Assembly: GCA_029255685.2 (NCBI GenBank)
Contig: CM055320.2
Coordinates: 49,664,910-49,728,909 of the forward strand
DNA length: 64,000 bases
Source of the DNA: Silene conica
Taxonomy: Eukaryota; Streptophyta; Magnoliopsida; Caryophyllales; Caryophyllaceae
Direction of reading: 5' to 3'
A program made the translations under genes and the position numbers. The notes under the pieces are model-generated. The model searched no databases, had not been told where the DNA came from, and worked only from the letters and a program-made list of their open reading frames with translations. Shown here in pieces: positions 1 through 11,497 of the stretch (the first letter of the stretch is position 1; every line of letters begins with the position of its first letter).

Positions 1-1146
1 GCCGGCGACCTGGTTGCCGGTGGTCGCCAGGGGTTTTGGTGTTTCTGGGTGCTGGTCTGGTGGTTGAGGGGGTGAACGGCGGTGGTGTTAGATCGGAACT
101 TGGGTTGAGTCGTGTGGTGGATAAGGAATGCTTGTTGGGTTTTGCTTTATTATTATTATTATTATTATTATTATTTTATTAATGTTGTGTTATTGTTTTT
201 TTTAGTAGTGCTTTATTATTTCTTACGGTTTCGGGTCGTGTTATTTAATTAGGCGAGTCGGGAATTATTTAAGTCATGGGGACGTCTATTTTTGGAAAGT
301 TACTATATTGGGAAAGTTTCTATTTATGGAAACTTTCCACTTTTGGAAGGTTGCTATTTATAGTAAGTATGATCGTTAAGGGGTTCGGGAAGTTTGTTAA
401 TTCGTTGCGTATATCTGTTTAGGTAGCGAGTTTCGCGTGGAACATTTTTAACAAGCTCGGATTTGTCTGCGTTCCTGCTAATTCAGGTAGGGGAAAATAC
501 TGGTATATGATGATGTGTAATCTGTTCTTACTTGGTATTAAACATGTTGTGATATAATGTGATCGTTATATTGTGTTATCTATATTATACTGTGATATAA
601 TACGATGTGAATATATATTGGGTCTTGTGATGTGGTGTTGGATCGGTGCGGAGTATATTTGGCGTTGGATCGGTGCGGAGTATATTTGGCGTTGGATCGG
701 TGCGGAGTTTATATGGTGTTGGATCGGTGCGGAGTTTATTTGGCGTTGGATCGGTGCGGAGTTTATTATACTGTTGGCATATTTATTTCTTTTTCCCTAC
801 TCAACCTCGTGGTTGACCCTGTGTATTCGTGATCACCTGTGATGAACCAAATTATTGGGGAGCAGATTGACAGGTGGCTGAGACTAAGGGGGAGCTATGG
901 GAGAAAGAGCTTGGATCCAGACCAGACTAGAGTCTAGATCACCTTAGTCAGTTTAGCATGAGTTGTACTTTATTTATTTTGTTGAGACTTTCGGATAACG
1001 TTGTAAGAACATGTTATGACTTAAATTTTAATTTAAGTACTGTTTATCTTTCCTTTGTATCTACTGCCTCGGGAAACCGAGATGGTAACACCGTTATTTA
1101 TATGAGGAGTCCTAGTACAGGCCCTTAAATAAATGGGGGTGTTACA
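1..1146 (+). repeat. T1 5' LTR (3' part only)
   Basis: This stretch matches 7482-8633 of the 3' LTR almost base for base, so base 1 of the window lies about halfway through the LTR. It ends in TGTTACA, directly before the primer site. It contains a TTA microsatellite (about 146-180), a cluster of GGAAAGTTTCC-like palindromes (about 292-360) and five 27-bp tandem units (640-768). Confidence 0.9.
640..768 (+). repeat. 27-bp tandem repeat in Tekay LTR, five units
   Basis: Units start at 640, 667, 694, 721 and 748, each beginning GGATCGGTGCGGAG. The same array recurs at 8127-8255 (T1 3' LTR), 23098-23226 and 28994-29122 (T2), and reversed at 56088-56213 and 63752-63877 (T3). A longer, more degenerate array is at about 50326-50560 (TS). 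Reading frames through it are periodic and are not genes. Confidence 0.9.
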
Positions 1147-1149
1147 AAG

Positions 1150-1161
1150 TGGTATCAGAGC
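1150..1161 (+). other. T1 primer binding site
   Basis: TGGTATCAGAGC, complementary to the 3' end of initiator tRNA-Met, begins three bases after the LTR end. It is the usual first-strand priming site of Tekay elements. The untranslated leader follows to about 1700, with no other feature seen in it. Confidence 0.9.
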
Positions 1162-1700
1162 GAACGATCCTCAGGCCTAACCTAATGAACCCAATGAATG
1201 TAGGTGAGTCTAAATAAAATGAACCCCGGGATAGGACTGTTAGGAGCACACTAAAGGAAAAGTATGAGTCTGGGGCCCCCTCACACCGAACCATTGGCCC
1301 TATCAGTTTTACCCGGGAACCCAGAGTGAATATACGAGAGAAAAGGGTAGGTTTAGAAAATATTGAAGTAATGGTATACAGTAATAAGTTTTTTATGAAA
1401 ATCCTGAGTATAAGTGACTGTTGTAAAAGCCGGAAGGGGCATGAGCATGAAAGAATCTTTAATTGTTTGAATTAAGAGGTGTATATTAATATGATATGTG
1501 AAGTAATTTGAAACATGTTAGTGATTCTTCTCTCATCATGTCTAGTGATATGCGGATATGTGATCCCTGAGCCATGTTATAGAAGAGAACTACTTTATAT
1601 GATAAGTGTTTATAGACTTTAAAGCTTAGGGAACATAGCCCTAATCCAAATGGGTACCCACATGAGTCGGGACTCATTTCTTTTTCTGTTGTATTATAGT

Positions 1701-4700
1701 ATGCCTCCGCGAAGAGACAATCTCGCTAATATCACGCAAGAGGAATTGGATCGGTTGATAGCTGAGAATGAGGCCTTAAAGGCCAAACGCATGGACTCCA
1801 CAAAAATGAGCACAATCATCGCGAGGCATCACCCTACCCAATTCACTGGGGAGGGGGAACCTCATCTGCTGGGAGCTTGGTGCCGGAAATTCAGTAACCT
1901 ATTCGAGTTGGTGGATTGCCCTGAAGAATTGAGGGTTGACCAAGCAGCCCATTATCTGAGGGGTATGGCTGGAGACTGGTGGACCGGGAACAAGGGGGAG
2001 ATCCAGGAGGCAGCTCAAGAGGATGGGGCCGAGTTTGTTGCTTGGATCTCATTCAAAAAGATCTTGTATGAGGTGTTTCTACCAGAATTCCATAAAAGCA
2101 AACTAAGAGAAGAGTTTGATACATTCAGGATGACGGAGGACATGACAGTGGAGGCTTATTACAGAAAGTTTATTCAGCTGGTGAGTTATGTGGGGGACAT
2201 GGGGTTTGATGATGCCATGCTGGCAATGAAGTTCGAGAGAGGGTTATCAATCGCTATCAAGAAGAGACTGATTGCGGCTCCGCCTACCACAGTCCGGGAC
2301 ATCTACTTAAGGGCTGGGGCGGCGGAGAGGCTCTCAGATATGATCAAGGAAGAAAAGAAATCGAAATCAGAGAAGAGGAAGGCTGAGACAGTGACGGAAA
2401 GTTCTGGGTCAAAGAAACCTAGTACCAACAAGTATAGTGGTTACTTCAGTAACAACACTTCCGGGGGTGCGAGAAATCAGAGTGGGGGCAGTCACATGAG
2501 TGGAGTTTCTGGCGGTGGTTCAGCGGGAATAGTTTGTTTCGGCTGTGCGAAGAGAGGACATAAGCAGGCAGTGTGTCGCTCTTCTGGAGGGAATCAGTCC
2601 GGGGGTTATCGTACGCCTACATTCGGATACCAGGGATCTCGCACCCAGTCTTATGGTAACAGTGGCTATCGCACACCCATGCCCAGCTATGGTGGGGGTG
2701 AGAAGTCTGGAGGGAGCAGTAATTACCAGAGGAGCTACAACAACTATCAGAACCGCTCGTACCAGAATCAATACCAAGGGAATGGAGGCAGTCAGAAGAC
2801 GGGAGCAGAAGGGAACCAGCAGGCTGGGACATCCGGTGCCAGTCAGAGCGGGGTCAAATCCAGTGGCAAGCTCTTTGCCATGGGAAAGCAGGCCGCAAAG
2901 GAGGATGCTCATGTGGTCACCGATACTTTTCTTGTAAACTCTAAACCTACTTTCGTACTTTTCGATTATGGTGCGACCCATTCGTTTGTCTCTAGAGATC
3001 ATGTTAAGGCTTTAGGACTTGAGAGAATTGATTGGATCGCGGATTCAGTGACCATACCATCAGGCGAGTCGATAGTCTGTAATCGAGTATATGGTAGTAT
3101 ACCCATCAAAATCGGGGAAGCAATTTTCTATTGTGACCTCGTAGAATTTCCACTGGGGGCTTTGAGTTGATTCTGGGGATGGACTGGCTAGGGAAGTATC
3201 GAGCTTTCATCGACTGTCATCAAAAGAAGATTTCTTTGAAGGGACCTAAGGTAGTGAGGGTGTCTTACAAGGGGTATCGAGTCAAACCAAGAATCAAATT
3301 CATTTCTGTCAATACCCTGAAATCTAGCTTGAGGAAAGGAGAGAGCCTGATCTTGTGCCAAATGTGGAATTGTGAGGCAGAGACTCCAAAGACTAGTGAG
3401 ATACCTGTGGTACGGGAGTTTGAGGGAGTATTTCGAGACGACGTTCCAGGGTTGCCGCCAAGGAGGGAAGTGGAATTCTCCATTGACCTAAAACCAGGGG
3501 CGGGACCAATATCTAAATCACCGTACCGTATGGGACCGAAGGAGATGGAGGAGTTGAAGAAGCAGTTGGATGAACTAGCTGAGAAAGGGTTCATCCGACC
3601 CAGTGTGTCGCCCTGGGGAGCACCCGTTTTGTTTGTGAAGAAGAAGGATTGTAGTTTGAGGCTTTGCGTTGACTACCGAGAGCTGAACAATGTGACAATC
3701 AAGAACCGTTATCCTTTGCCGAGAATTGATGACTTGTTCGATCAGTTAAGTGGAGCTGGGGTTTTCTCCAAGATTGATTTGAGATCCGGGTATCATCAAT
3801 TGAGAATAAAGGATGAAGATATTCCAAAGACCGCTTTCCGAACGAGGTATGGCCACTATGAATTTGTGGTTATGCCCTTTGGATTGACTAATGCTCCAGC
3901 TTTGTTCATGGACTTGATGAACCGAGTCTTCAGCCCATATCTGGACAAGTTTGTGGTGGTATTCATAGATGATATCCTGGTATACTCCAAGAATGCAGAA
4001 GAGCACGAGGGCCATTTGAGGAAAGTACTTCAGACCTTGGAAGAACATAAACTCAATGCTAAGTTGAGTAAGTGTGAGTTCTGGTTAGAGAGAGTGGCAT
4101 TTTTAGGCATGTGATTTCAAAGGAGGGAGTGTCTGTCGATCCTAGTAAAATTGAGGCTGTAACTAAGTGGCAAAGTCCGAAGAATGTGAGTGAGATTCGA
4201 AGCTTTCTGGGATTGGCTGGATATTATCGGAGATTTGTCAAAGATTTTTCAAAGATAGCGAAGCCGTTGACGTCGTTAATGAGGAAAGAGAACCGTTTTG
4301 TCTGGGATGAGAGTTGTGAGAAGGCATTCCTAACCCTTAAGGAACGCCTGACAACAGCTCCTATCCTTGCTTTGCCAGTTGGGAGTGATAACTTCGAAGT
4401 TTATACTGACGATTCGAAGCATGGGTTGGGTTGTGTGCTAATGCAGAATGGGAGGGTGATAGCGTATGCTTCTTGCCAGTTGAAGACCTACGAAGAAAAT
4501 TATCCGACTCATGATTTGGAATTGGGAGCTGTGGTCTTTGCACTTAAATTGTGGCGCCATTACCTTTACGGAGCCACTTTTAAGGTGTTTTCTGATCATA
4601 AGAGCCTGAAATATATCTACACCCAGAAAAAGTTGAACATGAGGCAGAGGAGGTGGATAGAGTTGATCGGAGACTATGATATGCAGATTGTCTACCACGA

Positions 4701-6294
4701 GGGCAAGGCGAATGTGGTAGCTGATGCCCTAAGTAGGAAGTCAGTTCATGCATTGAGTTGTGCCAGGTCGAGAGTGAGGTTGCTTGGTGAATTAAGGGAG
4801 ATGGGAATATTCATGATCCGAAAAGGGGATGCTCTTAGTGACTTGACAGTGGAGCTTAAGTTGTATGGTGAGATTCGGGAGTTGCAAAGTACTGATGCGA
4901 GAATCCAGAGGTGGCGTAGGATGGTGGAGAGTGAGGGTGGAGAGACTGCATCCAAGTTCAGCATTCATACTGATGGTAGTTTGAGGTTCAGTGGGCGATG
5001 GTGTGTTCCGGATGTAGAGGAGCTAAAGAAGAAGATCATGACTGAAGCTCATGCTACTCCATATTCCGTTCACCCCGGGGGTGATAAGCTGTATAAGGAT
5101 CTTAAGAAGACGTTCTGGTGGCCTAACATGAAGAAGGAAGTTGCAGAGTTTGTGTCGAGGTGTTTGACTTGTCAGAGAGTGAAAGGGGAACATAAGAGAC
5201 CTCAGGGGAAAGTCCAGCCGTTGGAGGTGCCAGAGTGGAAGTGGGAGAACATTTCGATTGATTTTATCGTAGGGTTGCCTCGGACTCAGAGGGGCAACAA
5301 CATGATTTGGGTGATTGTGGATCGTTTGACTAAGTCAGCTCACTTTATTCCAATGAAAGATACCTGGAGTAAAGCCGAGTTGGCTAAGTCATATGTTCAG
5401 AACGTGGTTAAATTGCATGGCGTACCCAAGGACATTGTTTCAGACCGAGACTCGAGGTTTATATCTAGATTTTGGCAGGAGTTACAGACCGCTTTGGGTA
5501 CCCAATTGAAGATGAGTACTGCTTTCCATCCAGCTACTGATGGTCAGACTGAGAGAACGATTCAGACCCTTGAGGATATGTTGAGAGCATGCGTCCTTGA
5601 GTTCGGAGGATCTTGGGAGGATCGACTGGGGTTGATCGAGTTTTCTTATAATAACAGCTAGCATGCCAGCATAGGGATGGCCCCTTTCGAGGCTCTATAT
5701 GGGAGGAAGTGTCGGAGCCCTGTGTGTTGGGATGATCGAGCAGATGTTGTGACCTTAGGGCCAGATATGATCCAGGAGATGGTGGAGCAGGTTCAGATTA
5801 TTCGACAAAGGATGAGGGCCGCGCAGGATAGACAGAAGAGTTATGCAGATCTGAAGAGGAGTGAGATTTCATTCGAGGCGGGAGAGAAAGTACTGCTGAA
5901 AGTATCTCCGATGAAGGGTGTGATGAGATTCGGCAAGCGTGGCAAACTGAGTCAGAAATTTATTGGGCCATTTGAGATCTTGGACAGAGTTGGAGAGGTG
6001 GCATATCGTTTAGCTTTACCTCCAACCCTATCCAAGGTCCATAATGTGTTCCATGTGTCTCAGTTGAGGAAATCTGTGAGTGATCCATTACATGTGCTTC
6101 AGCACGAGGTGATTGAGATAGATGAGCAGTTGGCTTACGTCGAGACTCCGAAAGAGATTCTGGACAAGAAGGTGCGAAAGACTCGGAATGGGGAGACGTC
6201 ATTAGTAAAAGTTCTGTGGACCAATCATAACCAGGAAGAGGCGACATGGGAGCCCGAGATATCCATGAGAGAACGCTACCCGCATCTGTTTGAT
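1701..6294 (+). pseudogene. T1 gag-pol region (broken Tekay polyprotein)
   Basis: The region begins at [10 protein letters not shown], the start used by the related copy T3, after a short upstream in-frame extension. Parts seen: a retrotransposon gag domain, a CCHC zinc knuckle at about 2535-2576 (CFGC..GHKQAVC), a basic Gly/Ser/Tyr-rich linker, an aspartic protease near 2960, reverse transcriptase at about 3480-4100 with FIDDILVYS, RNase H at about 4390-4740, integrase with an HHCC zinc finger at about 5040-5175 and core to about 5660, and a chromodomain-like end (WEPE motif) finishing with PHLFD. The gene would encode the virus-like particle and replication enzymes of the element. It is broken, with about three breaks. 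T3 shows what a whole relative in this window looks like. Confidence 0.9.
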
Positions 6295-6303
6295 TGAGGT
6301 AAC

Positions 6304-6436
6304 TTACGAGGACGTAACTCTTTCTTAAGGGGGGTGGAATGTCACATTTTTGTGTTTTGGTTAACATCTTGTGCTCCAAGTTCGTTTGAGTCGGTCGTTT
6401 TGTCATCTGAGCGTTGTTGAACTTCGGGACGAAGTT
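6304..6436 (+). other. T1 duplicated polypurine-tract modules with hairpins
   Basis: There are two successive modules. Each has a small inverted repeat followed by a purine run: TTACG-AGGA-CGTAA (6304-6317) then AAGGGGGG and TGTCACA at 6340; and AACTTCG-GGA-CGAAGTT (6420-6436) then AAGGGGGG and TGTAATACC at 6457. Either TG could be the LTR start. TS, bounded by a target duplication, uses the outer one; T2, likewise bounded, uses the inner one. Confidence 0.75.
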
Positions 6437-6553
6437 CATTTTTAAGGGGGGAAGACTGTAATACCTCGTTTTTCTCTACGATGTCTATGTTTATAATAGT
6501 TATAAGTGACGTATCGATGTTATTTTAAATGTTCCTAGTACTTGCTAAGTTGT

Positions 6554-6560
6554 TATAAAA
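6554..6560 (+). promoter_or_regulatory. Probable TATA box of T1 LTR
   Basis: TATAAAA is followed by GGGG and the stretch TTGAGACTTGTGTTCG. The same arrangement appears on the minus strand of TS (TATA at 52336-52342), so it is conserved between diverged LTRs. No transcription start can be read from sequence alone. Confidence 0.5.
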
Positions 6561-7278
6561 GGGGTCTTGAGACTTGTGTTCGTAAGGGGAATCGAACACA
6601 AGACCTTACGCTTTAGCATGGGCCTCGATTCTTGTGCCTCTTAACAGCCCACACTTAGTTTTTTTTTACAAACCCAGCCAACCCTACTGTATGACGTTAT
6701 GTTTATAACACTTGTACCCTATCTTAACCTACCCTAATTCTCATAAAAACACCACACAAACCTCAGCCGTCACACACAATAGGAGCGCGGGATCTCGCGG
6801 TGGTCGTAAGGCAAGCAAGGGGCGGTCGAATTACGTGTAGAATAGGTATGTGTAACACTGTGCTAATCGCCTATTCACAGCCGTGTTGTTTTGGTATGTT
6901 TTCTGAGTCGTGTTGTTAATTGCTGAGTCCTTACCTTTCGTATTATTAATCTATGGGATGAGGGCGTCGTGTTTGACCCTTGTCGTGGTCCTGTCAGCCA
7001 CCGTGTAAACACCAGTGAAGGTGGTTTACAGTCGTGTGTCATAGGGCTGTCTTTTTAATATGCGAACCAGTGAGTCTGTTCAGCCGTGTTTTTCTGTGTG
7101 TCGAAGGTTTCTCTGCTTGTCTTTTTTGTGCTTTGTCGGAGGGGAGGAGTAGGTGGTGGTCAAGGGAGAATTATGGTGGTCGTTAGGGTGGTTGATTGTG
7201 GTTTATGCGGTGTCGAGTCAGGGAATTATTCCTGGTTTAGTTCGGGTATTTTGTTTGTTTTCGACCTGGGTGTTTGGG

Positions 7279-7325
7279 GGTGGCACCACCGCTGACTCGG
7301 GGGAGGTCGATGCGGTGGTACCACC
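7279..7325 (+). other. Conserved inverted repeat in Tekay LTR (T1)
   Basis: Left arm GGTGGCACCACCGC (7279-7292) and right arm GCGGTGGTACCACC (7312-7325) pair at 13 of 14 positions around a loop containing GACTCGGGGGAGGTC. Equivalent hairpins occur in T2 (22205-22251), T3 (57112-57158) and, with a bulge, TS (51470-51515). The stem bases differ but pairing is kept. Confidence 0.75.
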
Positions 7326-7626
7326 GTGGTTTAGTTGTCCAGGGTCAGGGGGTGTCTGGGTCACGGTCGTGAGCGGTGGTTGGGTCTGCTATGCCGTCAA
7401 CGGAGGCGAAAAAGGAAGGGGCCTGGTCGCGAATCAGGGAAGGTTCAGGTGGTTTTGTGTGATGGGTTCACCTCACCGGTGGCCGGCGACCTGGTTGCCG
7501 GTGGTCGCCGGGGGTTTTGGTGTTTCTGGGTGCTGGTCTGGTGGTTGAGGGGGTGAACGGCGGTGGTGTTAGATGGGAACTTGGGTTGAGTCGTGTGGTG
7601 GATAAGGAATGCTTGTTGGGTTTTGC

Positions 7627-7662
<36 letters not shown>

Positions 7663-8633
7663 TTATTAATGTTGTGTTATTGTTTTTTTTTGTAGTGCTT
7701 TGTTATTTCTTACGGTTTCGGGTCGTGTTATTTAATTAGGCGAGTCGGGAATTATTTAAGTCATGGGGACGTCTATTTTTGGTAAGTTACTATATTGGGA
7801 AAGTTTCTATTTATGGAAACTTTCCACTTTTGGAAGGTTGCTATTTATAGTAAGTATGATCGTTAAGGGGTTCGAGAAGTTTGTTAATTCGTTGCGTATA
7901 TCTGTTTAGGTAGCGAGTTTCGCGTGGAACATTTTTAACAAGCTCGGATTTGTCTGCGTTCCTGCTAATTCAGGTAGGGGAAAATACTGGTATATGATGA
8001 TGTGTAGTCTGTTCTTACTTGGTATTAAACATGTTGTGATATAATGTGATCGTTATATTGTGTTATCTATATTATACTGTGATATAATACGATGTGAATA
8101 TATATTGGGTCTTGTGATGTGGTGTTGGATCGGTGCGGAGTATATTTGGCGTTGGATCGGTGCGGAGTATATTTGGCGTTGGATCGGTGCGGAGTTTATA
8201 TGGTGTTGGATCGGTGCGGAGTTTATTTGGCGTTGGATCGGTGCGGAGTTTATTATACTGTTGGCATATTTATTTCTTTTTCCCTACTTAATCTCGTGGT
8301 TGACCCTGTGTATTCGTGATCACCTGTGATGAACCAAATTATTGGGGAGCAGATTGACAGGTGGCTGAGACTAAGGGGGAGCTATGGGAGAAAGAGCTTG
8401 GATCCGGACCAGACTAGAGTCTAGATCACCTTAGTCAGTTTAGCATGAGTTGTACTTTATTTATTTTGTTGAGACTTTCGGATAACGTTGTAAGAACATG
8501 TTATGACTTAAATTTTAATTTAAGTACTGTTTATCTTTCCTTTTTATCTACTGCCTCAGGAAACCGAGATGGTAACACCGTTATTTATCTGAGGAGTCCT
8601 AGTACAGGCCCTTAAATAAATGGGGGTGTTACA

Positions 8634-9100
8634 AAAATGGATTGATATTTTGATGTAATGTTGATGTTAAGAGTTCTAGCTGGTGTTAGTTGTAAGGCTA
8701 CAACCTTGTACAGAAAATGGGATGTACTTGCTCTGATATTTTAATATAATTTACACTTTAATATATATTATTGGAATATATAATTTTTTTTTTAAAAATT
8801 GAGCAATGGCAACGGTCATTTTTAATGACCGTTGCCTTTTATATACATAAGGCAACGGTTGTTGTTGATAACCGTTGCCTTTTATAAACATAAGGCAACG
8901 GTTGTTGTTAACAACCGTTGCCAAAAACAACTTTTGGCAACGGTTCTTACTAGCAACCGTTGCCAAAAATAACATTTGGCAACGGTTAACAACCGTTGCC
9001 GTAGGGGATTGTTTAAGGCAACGCCCCGATTTATAACGGTCGTGGAACCGTTGCCATATGTGCTTTTTGACCGTTGCCAAAAGTCATTTCTGTACTGGTG
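8634..9100. mobile_element. CACTA-1: right end of a CACTA-like DNA transposon
   Basis: The right terminus read inward is CACCAGTACAGAAATGAC, close to CACTA-type ends. From about 8804 to 9080 it carries a series of subterminal inverted units built on GGCAACGG and CCGTTGCC, as expected for binding sites of a CACTA DNA-binding protein. The left portion (8634-8800) is AT-rich with no coding seen. T1 interrupts it and the other end is outside the window. A hairpin-rich MITE is the alternative; the CACCA rather than CACTA terminus lowers confidence. Confidence 0.55.
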
Positions 9101-9522
9101 TATTTCCCCTATTTCGTCTACTTTCGTATTTTGGTGCATTATTGCAGTTTAATGCGGAAATGAGTAGATATTAAGCTAAATCCGTCCCCGAGTGCGTAGC
9201 ATAGACATGAAAAGGATGCTTAAGAAATGAACTTGGCGCGCACTTCAAGGCTAGAAGATAGCATAAGCAAGGGTGCATACAATTTACAAGCTTCAACAAG
9301 AAAAGAATCGCTCCAAGATATTGCAGCCTGTTTCAAATGTCTTTATCTCGAGTTCTAGATCTGATAATCGAGTGATTCCAGTTGGAGGTGAAAGCTTATC
9401 CCCTTAGCTTTCCACCGCCGTGAGAATCGCTTTATTACGATAAGCAACGACGAAATGGCATCTGTTTTAAGATCAACGTGCGCTGTAGAATTCGTCAGAA
9501 TGCATTACTGTACCTGATATTT

Positions 9523-9658
9523 GGTCGATCGACCACCTACGACGGTCGGTCGACCGAAGCACCTGACGAGCAAGATTTCAGAAATGAAATTTAAAAGATC
9601 AGAAGCTTTTCTGGGCCCGATAGTTGGTCGGTCGACCACCTACTATGGTCGGTCGACC
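9523..9658 (+). repeat. Two paired GGTCG-RY-CGACC sites in D, upstream of TATA
   Basis: Pairs lie at 9523-9555 (spacer acctacgac) and 9626-9658 (spacer acctactat). Each is 12 bp + 9 bp + 12 bp. The second ends 86 bp before the TATA box. Confidence 0.9.
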
Positions 9659-9744
9659 ACCAACGCACTCCGACGAAAATTTAAAAGATGTGTTGAAGCC
9701 CATTATCGAGTTTAGGGTTTGGAGTTAGGGTTTTACGAGATTTC

Positions 9745-9751
9745 TATATAA
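9745..9751 (+). promoter_or_regulatory. TATA box of D LTR
   Basis: TATATAA lies at the same position relative to the upstream palindromes as in A and B, in a short AT-rich context followed by a pyrimidine-rich stretch typical of an LTR transcription start region. Confidence 0.6.
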
Positions 9752-10156
9752 TGCACACCCCTCCCTCAGTTCGAGAGATCCAGTTTTATTATCAATTGTA
9801 CTTAGCTTTAATCAATTTCTTTAGTTTTAATCTAGTTTTACAATTAGTTGATAAAAATTTCTGTTCAACGCAATATTTCAATAAAGTTCAATCTTTCTGT
9901 CCTTAATTCCTTATTGTTACGGTAATTCTTGTTCCTTCTTATTTCAGTTTAATTACAATTTTCATAGTTTAGTACCGGATTGTTAGGATCCCATGCCATT
10001 GTTCTTAATTACAATTTCGTTCATCATGTTTTATGTTGTTTTGATTATTATAATTCTTGTTTTCATTAGTAATATGAGTAGCTAGACCTCTTATGTTAGG
10101 ATGTAGGCGACCTATAGCGTAGATGGCGTAGTTTAGGGCAACCCGTAGCAGTACTT

Positions 10157-10231
10157 GGTCGACCGACTGGTTTCTACGGTCGGTCAACTTAGTTGATTGG
10201 TCGATCGACAGGAGAACCTGGTCGATCGACT
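10157..10231 (+). repeat. Two paired palindromes in D, downstream block
   Basis: Pairs lie at 10157-10189 (spacer ggtttctac) and 10199-10231 (spacer ggagaacct). Both keep the 9-bp spacer although several half-sites have drifted in one outer base. This matches the downstream pair in A (31650-31682) and B (18455-18528). Confidence 0.85.
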
Positions 10232-11463
10232 CATTTCGAGTCTGATCAGTTTTGTTTTATCCCGTTAAAAGCAATATCTTTCAATGAGACCAAAAGGAGA
10301 CTTGTTACATGCTTAGTATTGACCAACCCATAGATCGAAAGACAGGGAGGGGCATTAGTTAATGGTTTAAACGATTAAGTTACTTACGATCGAAAGATTT
10401 GTGACTTAGGCTTTAGGAATCGCTAATCGTGTTGACACCTAGTATTAGTGAGACCTAGGGACTAGTAACATAGGCCGAAAGAAGCTACGTACTAGTTAAC
10501 CTCGACCGAAAGGACTCGTTATACCCATCTTACGCGACTGTAATACATGTTTACCTAGACCGTCTGCCATCATAGCTATAGTGACTGATGGCCCGGTATT
10601 TGCCGTCACTACCGGTCATCAAAAAAGATTTTTAAACCCGAAGAAAAGTATTATTAAGTTCGGGGTCGAACGCGAAGATGGTGGGGAAATTGATTAGTTA
10701 GGTTCCAAATTAAAGCTTAAGTCGGGGGTAATAGTTTGGTGTATGAAAAGACTAATAACTAAAGGCATTCTCTCGAGTCGACTACCCTTAGGTCAAGACT
10801 AGTCCTAGCTTTCGCTACAAACCAAGCTAACCTAACACATAAACATGGTCATGAAACTCAAGACCATCGTCTAAAGCAAGCAAAGCGAAGACTAATACCC
10901 AACCGTCGTTGAGGCAATTCGTCGAACACGTAACATGCAAGATGTGAAAACTTAACCAAAGAGGCAAACAAGACTAACCCTAAGCATTTTTCATGGCTAC
11001 TAACTACCCAAGAAAACCCCTAACCCTAGAATGAAACTACTCACACATGATTAAGAAGGAAAAATGAACAAATGAGGAATTGATGATAAACATTGTAGGA
11101 AATGATAGAAGTAAACAAATGAACAAAGAAAATTTAAACAAAATGAAATAAGTAAGTAAAGAGAGGAAATATTACACCAACAACTTGGTTAAAGGGAAGG
11201 GCTTTGATTACAAAGGAAGAGTCTTCTCAAACCCTCCAAATTACAACCAAAAACCCTCTAACAATGGCTAAGAACAATAACTAGGAAAGTGACTAAGTAA
11301 GGATTAAAAAGAACTAAAAGATTAAGAGGAAAACTAAGGAAAGATTACAGTTTCTAAGAGAGATTTTGGTGGCTAAGTGTAGATGAATGGAACCGTAAAA
11401 ACCCTAAAATAAGTATGAAAATATCTCAAATGTTGCGTATCAAATAATAGACTAAGTGCGGGT

Positions 11464-11470
11464 TTATATA
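11464..11470 (-). promoter_or_regulatory. TATA box of E LTR
   Basis: The minus strand reads TATATAA, 27 bp downstream of the nearest CCGGCTG cluster, in the same layout as A, B and D. Confidence 0.55.
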
Positions 11471-11497
11471 GTGCGCGAAAATCTGATAAATGACTCT

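Larger units (their letters stand above)
1..8633 (+). mobile_element. T1: Tekay-clade Ty3/gypsy chromovirus, 5' end cut by window
   Basis: The parts in order are a partial 5' LTR (1-1146), a primer site, gag, protease, reverse transcriptase, RNase H, integrase, a chromodomain-like tail, polypurine tract and a 3' LTR ending at 8633. The order RT-RNase H-integrase and the C-terminal chromodomain-like segment place it in the chromoviruses; the protein sequence and LTRs over 2 kb fit the Tekay/Del clade. The copy is broken, with about three breaks in the coding region. The two LTRs differ at about 13 of roughly 1150 shared positions (about 1.1 percent), which is about 0.4 million years if the commonly used rice rate of 1.3e-8 per site per year applies. 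It sits in CACTA-1. Its target duplication cannot be checked because the left end is outside the window. Confidence 0.9.
6340..8633 (+). repeat. T1 3' LTR (start 6340, or 6457 if the inner boundary is used)
   Basis: It runs from TGTCACA (or TGTAATACC at 6457) to TGTTACA. Contents: a TATA-like box at 6554-6560, a GC-rich tract with long accidental reading frames (about 7086-7556), an inverted repeat at 7279-7325, a TTA microsatellite near 7630, a GGAAAGTTTCC cluster near 7779-7850 and the 27-bp array at 8127-8255. The element is flanked on the right by CACTA-1 sequence. Confidence 0.85.
9101..10585 (+). repeat. D: partial Athila-like LTR
   Basis: The sequence aligns, with clear divergence, to the LTR of A (30218-32275) from near A's 30297 onward. 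Shared blocks include the CTCGAGTTCTAGA segment, the GTGAGACCTAG segment and TTACGCGACTG. It lacks its start, where CACTA-1 is inserted, and its end, where E probably inserted. It carries a TATA box (9745-9751) and four paired palindromes (9523, 9626, 10157, 10199). It is the oldest layer in the stack by position; no partner LTR is in view. Confidence 0.7.

Noticed and set aside
292-360. Heat-shock elements in the Tekay LTR
   Set aside because: GAA and TTC are separated by three bases rather than two, so the words do not fit the canonical element.
640-768. CRISPR-like repeat array
   Set aside because: Repeats are directly tandem with no unique spacers, in a plant LTR.
573-842. Periodic reading frames through the 27-bp array (also near 8060, 23090, 28986, 56012, 63676)
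   Set aside because: The repeated peptide comes from an in-phase tandem repeat inside LTRs, open in several frames at once; no start context or homology.
7086-7556. Long overlapping frames in the GC-rich part of the T1 LTR (likewise 22030-22564 and 27926-28460)
   Set aside because: Several frames are open together, the composition is Gly/Val/Trp-rich, and the same stretch in T3 and TS is not conserved as protein.
8804-9080. MicroRNA precursor
   Set aside because: Several similar hairpins in series next to a CACTA-like terminus fit subterminal repeats better than a single precursor.
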